Of a stretch of DNA of 64,000 nt, positions 58,835-64,000 are shown piece by piece. Under the pieces are notes generated by a model. It was not told where the DNA came from. It saw only the letters and a list, made by a program, of their open reading frames with translations, and did not search any database. Position 1 is the stretch's first letter. Each line of letters opens with the position of its first letter. Location: the NCBI RefSeq assembly GCF_963924675.1, contig NC_089236.1, positions 29,349,319 to 29,413,318 of the forward strand, read 5' to 3'. Position numbers and translations under genes: made by a program. This DNA comes from Phocoena phocoena (Eukaryota; Chordata; Mammalia; Artiodactyla; Phocoenidae).

Positions 58835-58850
58835 CCACATTTTCATTATT

Positions 58851-61800
58851 GATTCATCTGTCAATGGACATTTAGGTTGCTTCCATGTCTTGGCTATTGT
58901 AAATAGTGCTGCAATGAACATTGGGATGCATGTATTTTTTTTTAAATTATGGTTTTCTCCTGGTATATGCCCAGGATTGGTATTGCTGAAATATATGGTC
59001 GCTTTATTTTTACTTTTGTAAGGAAATTCCATACTGTTCTGAAGCATGACTGTACCTATTTGCCTTCCCACCAACAGTGTAGAAGTGTTCCCTTTTCTCC
59101 ACAAGCTCTCTGGCATTTATTATTTGTAGATTTTTTGATGATGCCCATCCTGACCAGTGTGAAGTGATACCTCATTGTAGTTTAGATTTGCATTTCTCTA
59201 ATAGTCAATGATGTTGAGCATCTTTTCATGTGCTCCTTGGCCATCTGTGTGTCTTCTTTAGAGTAATGTCTATTTAGATGTTCTACCCATTTTTTGACTG
59301 CTTTTTTTGTTTCTCTGTTATTAAGCTGCATAAGGTGTTTGTACATTTTGGAGATTAATCCTTTGTCAGTCACTTCATTTGCAAATGTCTTCTCCCATTC
59401 CGAGAGTTGTTTTCTTATTTTGTTTGTGGTTTCCTTTGCTGTGCAAAAGCTTGTAAGTTTAATTAGATCTGTTTTTTTTTTTTTTTTTTTTCATTTTGAA
59501 TTCTATTTTCATTACTCTAGGAGGTGGATCAAAAAAGATCTTGCTGTGATTTATGTCAGAGAGTGTTCTGCCTATGTTTTCCTAAAAGAGTTTTATACTA
59601 TCTGGGCTTACATTTAGGTCTTTAATGCATTTTCAGTTTATTTTTGTGTATGATGTTAAAGAATGTTCTAATTTAATTCATTTACACGTAGTTGTACAGA
59701 TTTCCCATTACCACTTATTGAAGAGACTGTCCTTGCTCCATTGTATATCTTACCTCCTTTGTCATCAACTAGTTGACCATAGTTGCATCGGTTTACCTCT
59801 GGCCTTTCTATCCTACTCCATTGATTTATTTTTCTGTTTTGGTACCAGTACAATGCTGTTTTGATTACTGTAGCTTTGTAGTATAGTCTCAAGTCAGGGG
59901 GCCTGATTCCTCCAGCACCATTTTTCTTTCTCAAGACTACTTTGGCTATTTGCAGTCTTTTGTGTTTCCATACAAATTGTAGAAATTTTTGTTCTAATGC
60001 TGTGAAAAATGCCATTGATAATTTGATAAGGATTGCATTGAATTTGTAGATTGCCTTGGGTAGTATAGTCATTTTGATAATATTGATTCTCCTAATCTAA
60101 GAACATGGTATGTCTCTCCATCTGTTTATGTCATCTTTTATTTCTTTCATCAGTGTCATATAGTTTTCTGAGTACAGGTCTTTTGCCTCCTTAGATAGGT
60201 TTATTCCTAGGTATTTTATTATTTTTGATGTGATGGTAAATGGTACTGTTTCCTTAATTTCTATTTCTGACCTTTCATTGTTATTGTATAGGAATGCAAA
60301 TGATTCATGTGTATTAATTTTGTTTTATTTTTTATTTTATTTTTTATTTTATTATTTCTTTTATTTCTTTTTCTTCTTTGAGTGTCATGGCTAGGGCTTC
60401 CCAAACTATGTTTAATAAAAGTGGTCAGGGTGGATATCCTTTTCTTGTTCATGATATCAGAGGAAATGTTTTCAGTTTTTCACTGAAGCAAATGATGCTT
60501 GCTGTGGGTTTGTTCTATATAGCCTTTATTATATTGAGGTAGGATCCCTCTATTGCCACTTTATGGAGAGTATTTTTGCTTTTTGTGTTTTTTAAATTTT
60601 TTTGTCCATACATGCGTTTTCAATTGGTCAAAAGCTTTTTCTTCATCTATTAAGATGACTATATGGCTTTCATTTATCCTTGGGATAAATTCCAGTTGAG
60701 CATGGTGTTGATCTTTTTAATGAATTGCTGGACTTGGTTTGCTGATATATTTTTGAGGAATTTTGTCTATGTTCATCAGTGATATTGACCTTTAATTTTC
60801 TTTTTCTGTGATATCTTTGTCTGGTTTTGGTATCAGTGTGATGGTGACCTCATAGAATGAGCTTGGGAGTGTTCCTTGCTCTGCAATTTTTTGGAAGAGT
60901 TTCAGAAGGATAGGTGTTAACTCTTCTCTAAATGTTTGATAGAGTTCACATGTGAAGCCATCTGTTCCTGAACTTTTGTTTTTTGGAAATTTTTTAATCA
61001 GTTTCAATTTCATTACTGGTGATTGGTCTGTTCATACTTTTCCTTTCTTCCTGGTTCAGTCTTGGACAGTTGGTTGGGTTGTTTATGAGACTTTTCTTGT
61101 TTCCTGTGGTGAGATTGTATTGTTGTAAACTTCCCTCTTAGAACTGCTTTTGCTGTGTTCCATAGGTTTTGGATAGTTGTATTTTCATTGTCCTTTGCCT
61201 CTAGGTATTTTTTGATTTCCTTCTTTAATTTCTTCAGTGATTCATTGCTTATTTAGTAACATATTGTTTGGCCTTCATGTGTTTGTGTTTTTTACCATTT
61301 TTTTCTGTTAACTGATTTCTAATCTCATAGCACTGTGGTCAGAAAAGATGCTTGATATGATATCAATGTTCTTAAATTTACTGAGGCTTGATTTTTTCCC
61401 AAGATGTGATCTGCACTGAAGAATGTTCCACATGCACTTGAGAAGAAAGTCTATTCTGCTGCTTTTGGATGGAATGTTCTATAAATATCAATGAAATCTA
61501 TCTGATCTAATGTGTCATTTTGGGCTTGTGTTTTCTTATTGATTTTCTGTCTGGATGATCTGTCAATTGGTGGAAGTGGGATGTTAAAGTCACCCACTAT
61601 TATTGTGTTACTGTTGACTTCCCATTTTATGGCTGTTAGCATTTAGGTTATATATTGAGGTGCTCCTATGTTGGGTACATATGTATTGTATTTAAAATTG
61701 TTATATTTTCTAGGATTTGTCCCTTGATCATTATGTAGTGTCCTTCCTTGACTCTTGTATCAGTCTTTATTTTAAAGTGTATTTTGTCTCATATGAGTAT

Positions 61801-62022
61801 TGCTACTCTAGCATTCTTTTGGTTTCCATTTGCATGGAATACAATTTTCCATCCCCTCACTTTCAGTCTATATGTGTCCTTAGGTCTGAAGTGGGTCTCT
61901 TGTAGACAGCATATATACAGGTCTTGTTTTGGTATCCATTCAGCCAGTCTGTGTCTTTTGGTTGGAGCATTTAATCCATTTAAAATTAAGGTAGTTATCA
62001 GTACGTATGTTCCTGTTGACAT
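58851..62022 (-). pseudogene. L1-G ORF2 relic (main part)
   Basis: Starts MSTGTYVLITTLILNGLNAP at 62022; the remaining C-terminus lies at about 52858-52998. Visible: endonuclease ICCLQETHFRPKDTY, IVGDFNIPLPPIDRSS (about 61600), [21 protein letters not shown] (about 60960, SPGPDGFT in the others) and C-terminal strings. The section that should encode FADD is missing: a TTTTATT-type repeat at about 60317-60362 replaces about 165 bp. Another gap of about 370 bp at about 61071 removes sequence before the RT domain. Confidence 0.87.
60317..60362. repeat. TTTTATT-type low-complexity tract inside L1-G
   Basis: Alternating TTTTATTT and TTTATT units, sitting exactly where the RT catalytic-motif sequence is expected. 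Confidence 0.8.
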
Positions 62023-62411
62023 TTTCTTAATTGTTTAGGACTTGGTTTTGTAGGTCTTTTTTCTTCTCTTTCTCTTTTGTTCTCTTCTCTTGTGATTTGA
62101 TGACTAATTTTAGTGTTGTGTTTGGGTTGCTTTTTCTTTTTGTGTGTGTGTGTGTCTATTGTAGGTTTCAGTTTGTGGTTACCATGAGGTTTTGATGTAG
62201 AAGTCTATATATATATAAATGTTGTTTTAAATTGCTGGTCTTCTAATTTCAAATGCTTTTCAAATATCCCACATTTGCACTCTCCTCACAGTTGCTGGTT
62301 TTGATATCATATTTGTGTGTGGATGATTTCCTACCTTTATGTATGTTTGCCTTTACTGGTGAGCTTTTCCATTTGTAATTCTGTTTCTAGTCATGGCTCT
62401 TTCTTTTCCAC

Positions 62412-63300
62412 TTAGAGAAGTTCCTTTAGCATTTGCTGCTTACCTGGTCTGGTGGTGCTGATTTCTCTTAGCTTTCATGTGTCTGTAAAGCTTTTGATTA
62501 CTCTGAATGAGAACCTTGCTGGTTAGAGTATTCTTGGTTGCAGTTTCTTCCCTTTCATCACTTTAGATATATAATGCCACTCCCTTCTGGCCTGAAGAGT
62601 TTCTGCTGAGAAATCAGCTGATAACTTTATGGGAGTTCCTTTGTATATTATTTGTTATTTTTCCCTTGTTGTTCTTAATATTTTTTCTTTGTCTTTAATT
62701 TATGTCATTTTGATTACTATGTGTCTTGACATGTTCCTCCTTAGGTTTATCCTGCCTGGGATTTTCTTCATTTCCTGGATTTGGGTGACTGTTTCCTTTC
62801 TCATGTTGGGGAAGTTTTCAGCTATTATTTCTTCCAATATTTTCTCAAGTCCTTTCTCTCTCTCTTCTCCTCCTGAGACCCCCTCTACTGTGTGTTTGAC
62901 ATGCCCCAGAGGTCTCTTAGACTGTCTTCATTTATTTTCATTCTTTTATCTTTATTCTGTTCTTTGGCAGTGATTTACACCACTTTGTCTTCCAGGTCAC
63001 TTATCTGTTCTTGGGCCTCAGTTATTCTGGCATTGAATCCTTCTATGTTTTTTCTTTTTCATTTTAGTTATTTTATTGTTCATCTCCATTTGTTTGTTCT
63101 TTAATTCTTCTAGGTCTTTGTTAAATATTTCTAGCATCTTATCGATCCTTGCCTCCATACTTGGATCATCTTCACTATCATTATTCTGAATTCTTTTTTT
63201 TTGGCAGGTTGCATATCTCCACTTCACTTTGTTGTTCTTCTGGTGTTTTATCTTGTTTCTTTATGTGGGACTTATTCCTCTGCCACCTTATTTTGTCTAA
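62412..63300 (-). pseudogene. L1-G ORF1 relic
   Basis: Stop TAA at 62412-62414. The start is uncertain, about 63290-63300, because the usual ATG context is changed. Part of the coiled coil is readable (MLEIFNKDLEELKNKQMEMN, about 63150-63090), with stops and frameshifts throughout. The longest frames (114 codons at 62629-62973) are antisense. Confidence 0.8.
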
Positions 63301-64000
63301 ATTTCTGTGTTTGTGGTTTCCATTCTGCAGGCTTGTAGTTTTTCTTGCTTATGCCATCTGGCCTGGTGAATGAGGCTGTCTAAGAGGCTTGTGCAGGCTT
63401 CCTTACAGGAGGAATTCCACTGGTGGGTGGAGCTGTGTCCTCTTCCTTTGATGGGAAGGGCCATACTCAGGAAAATTTTAAGCAGCCTGTCTGCTGATGT
63501 GTGCAGCTGTGTTCCACCCTGTTGGTTGTTTGAGCTGAGGCTTCCCAGTACTGGAGGCCACAGGCTGTTGGGTGGGGTTAGTTGTGGCCTCTGGGAGAGC
63601 TCACACCAATGAGTACTTCCCAGAGCTACTACTGCCAGTATCTGTCCCTGACATGAGCCAAAGCCACCTCCCACCTTCGCAGAGGATCATCCAATAATAG
63701 CAGATATGTCTGGCCCAGTCTCTTATAGGGGTCACTGCTTTTTTTCCCCTGAGTTATGGTGGCCACAGGACATTGTGTGTTCCCTGCAAGACTGGAGTCT
63801 CTGTTTCCCCCAGTTCCATGGATTTCCTGTGATGAAACCCCAATGCCATTCAAAGCCAGATTTTCTGGGGTCTTCTTCTGTTGCTGGACCCACAGGCTGA
63901 GAAACGTGATGTGGGGCTCAGGACTTTCACTCCTGTGGGAGGACCTCTGTGGTACAATTGCTCTCCAGTCCATGAGTCACCCACTTGCTGGGTATTGGAT
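63301..64000 (-). promoter_or_regulatory. L1-G 5' UTR (partial)
   Basis: Continues from ORF1 without a break and is G+C-richer than the surroundings, as L1 5' UTRs are. The 5' end was not reached before the window edge. Frames of up to 125 codons on both strands have no L1 or other recognisable protein content. Confidence 0.6.

Larger units (their letters stand above)
52999..58850 (-). mobile_element. L1-F: L1 with perfect 16-bp TSD, 3' transduction, nested in L1-G
   Basis: The insert is 53015-58834, between 'ccacattttcattatt' at 52999-53014 and 58835-58850. In minus-strand order it has about 0.6 kb of 5' UTR (truncated), ORF1 (58199-57306), ORF2 (57248-53430), the 3' UTR to about 53063, an A tail (53062-53051), 28 bp of non-L1 sequence (53050-53023) and a second A tail (53022-53015). 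It is the least decayed L1 here but still dead. It shares a stop and a frameshift pair with L1-C. Confidence 0.95.
58835..64000 (-). mobile_element. L1-G, right (5') part: old minus-strand L1 running off the window
   Basis: Resumes at 58851 with 'gattcatctgtcaatggaca', directly continuing the ORF2 text broken at 53014. ORF2 runs to about 62022, ORF1 is about 62412-63300, and a 5' UTR occupies about 63300 to the window end. It is more diverged than L1-F, and its 5' UTR differs from those of L1-A and L1-C. Internal deletions are visible near 60320 (RT catalytic region) and 61071. Confidence 0.9.

Overview
This window is mammalian, non-coding, AT-rich DNA, almost certainly from a cetacean (whale or dolphin). 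I found no host protein-coding gene, rRNA, tRNA gene or CRISPR array. The lineage call rests on several copies of a tRNA-derived SINE of the CHR type. These carry the 'cttccctggtgg' head, the 'gccatggccgctgagcctg' body and flanking target-site duplications (TSDs) that characterise cetacean genomes. The L1 LINEs are of the matching cetartiodactyl kind. By my estimate a little over half of the 64 kb is L1-derived.

Layout. 1-205 is the 5' end of a minus-strand L1 that runs off the left edge. 206-11149 is mostly anonymous sequence with six SINE copies or fragments and one 5'-inverted L1 (5451-7070). 11150-18540 is a full-length but dead plus-strand L1 (here L1-A). 18541-21787 is anonymous apart from a MER5-like and a MIR-like relic. 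21788-34757 is a stack of minus-strand L1s: a truncated copy (L1-B), an old 3' end, then L1-D, which is interrupted by the near full-length L1-C, which is itself interrupted by a SINE. 34758-43944 is mostly anonymous, with SINEs, L2/MIR-like relics and a 150-bp AAAGG pentanucleotide tract. 43945-45499 is an L1 whose two 5' blocks are each inverted in place (L1-E). 45500-52540 is AT-rich anonymous sequence. It holds a MaLR-like LTR split by a retrocopy of an unrecognised transcript, a second LTR-like relic and two striking hairpins. 52543-64000 is an old minus-strand L1 (L1-G) split by a younger L1 (L1-F). L1-F has a perfect 16-bp TSD and a short 3' transduction. L1-G continues beyond the right edge.

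How it works together. There is no operon or pathway; the window is a layered record of L1 activity. L1 ORF1 encodes an RNA-binding chaperone and ORF2 an endonuclease/reverse transcriptase. The SINEs and the retrocopy have the hallmarks (TSD, A-tail) of mobilisation in trans by that machinery. Every L1 ORF here is broken by stops, frameshifts, insertions or deletions, so nothing in the window is predicted to be competent to move by itself. The most informative signals are structural: a stop codon shared by two separate L1 copies, a transduction, an unusual double inversion and a nested retrocopy. I saw no convincing evidence of a new multi-gene biological system.
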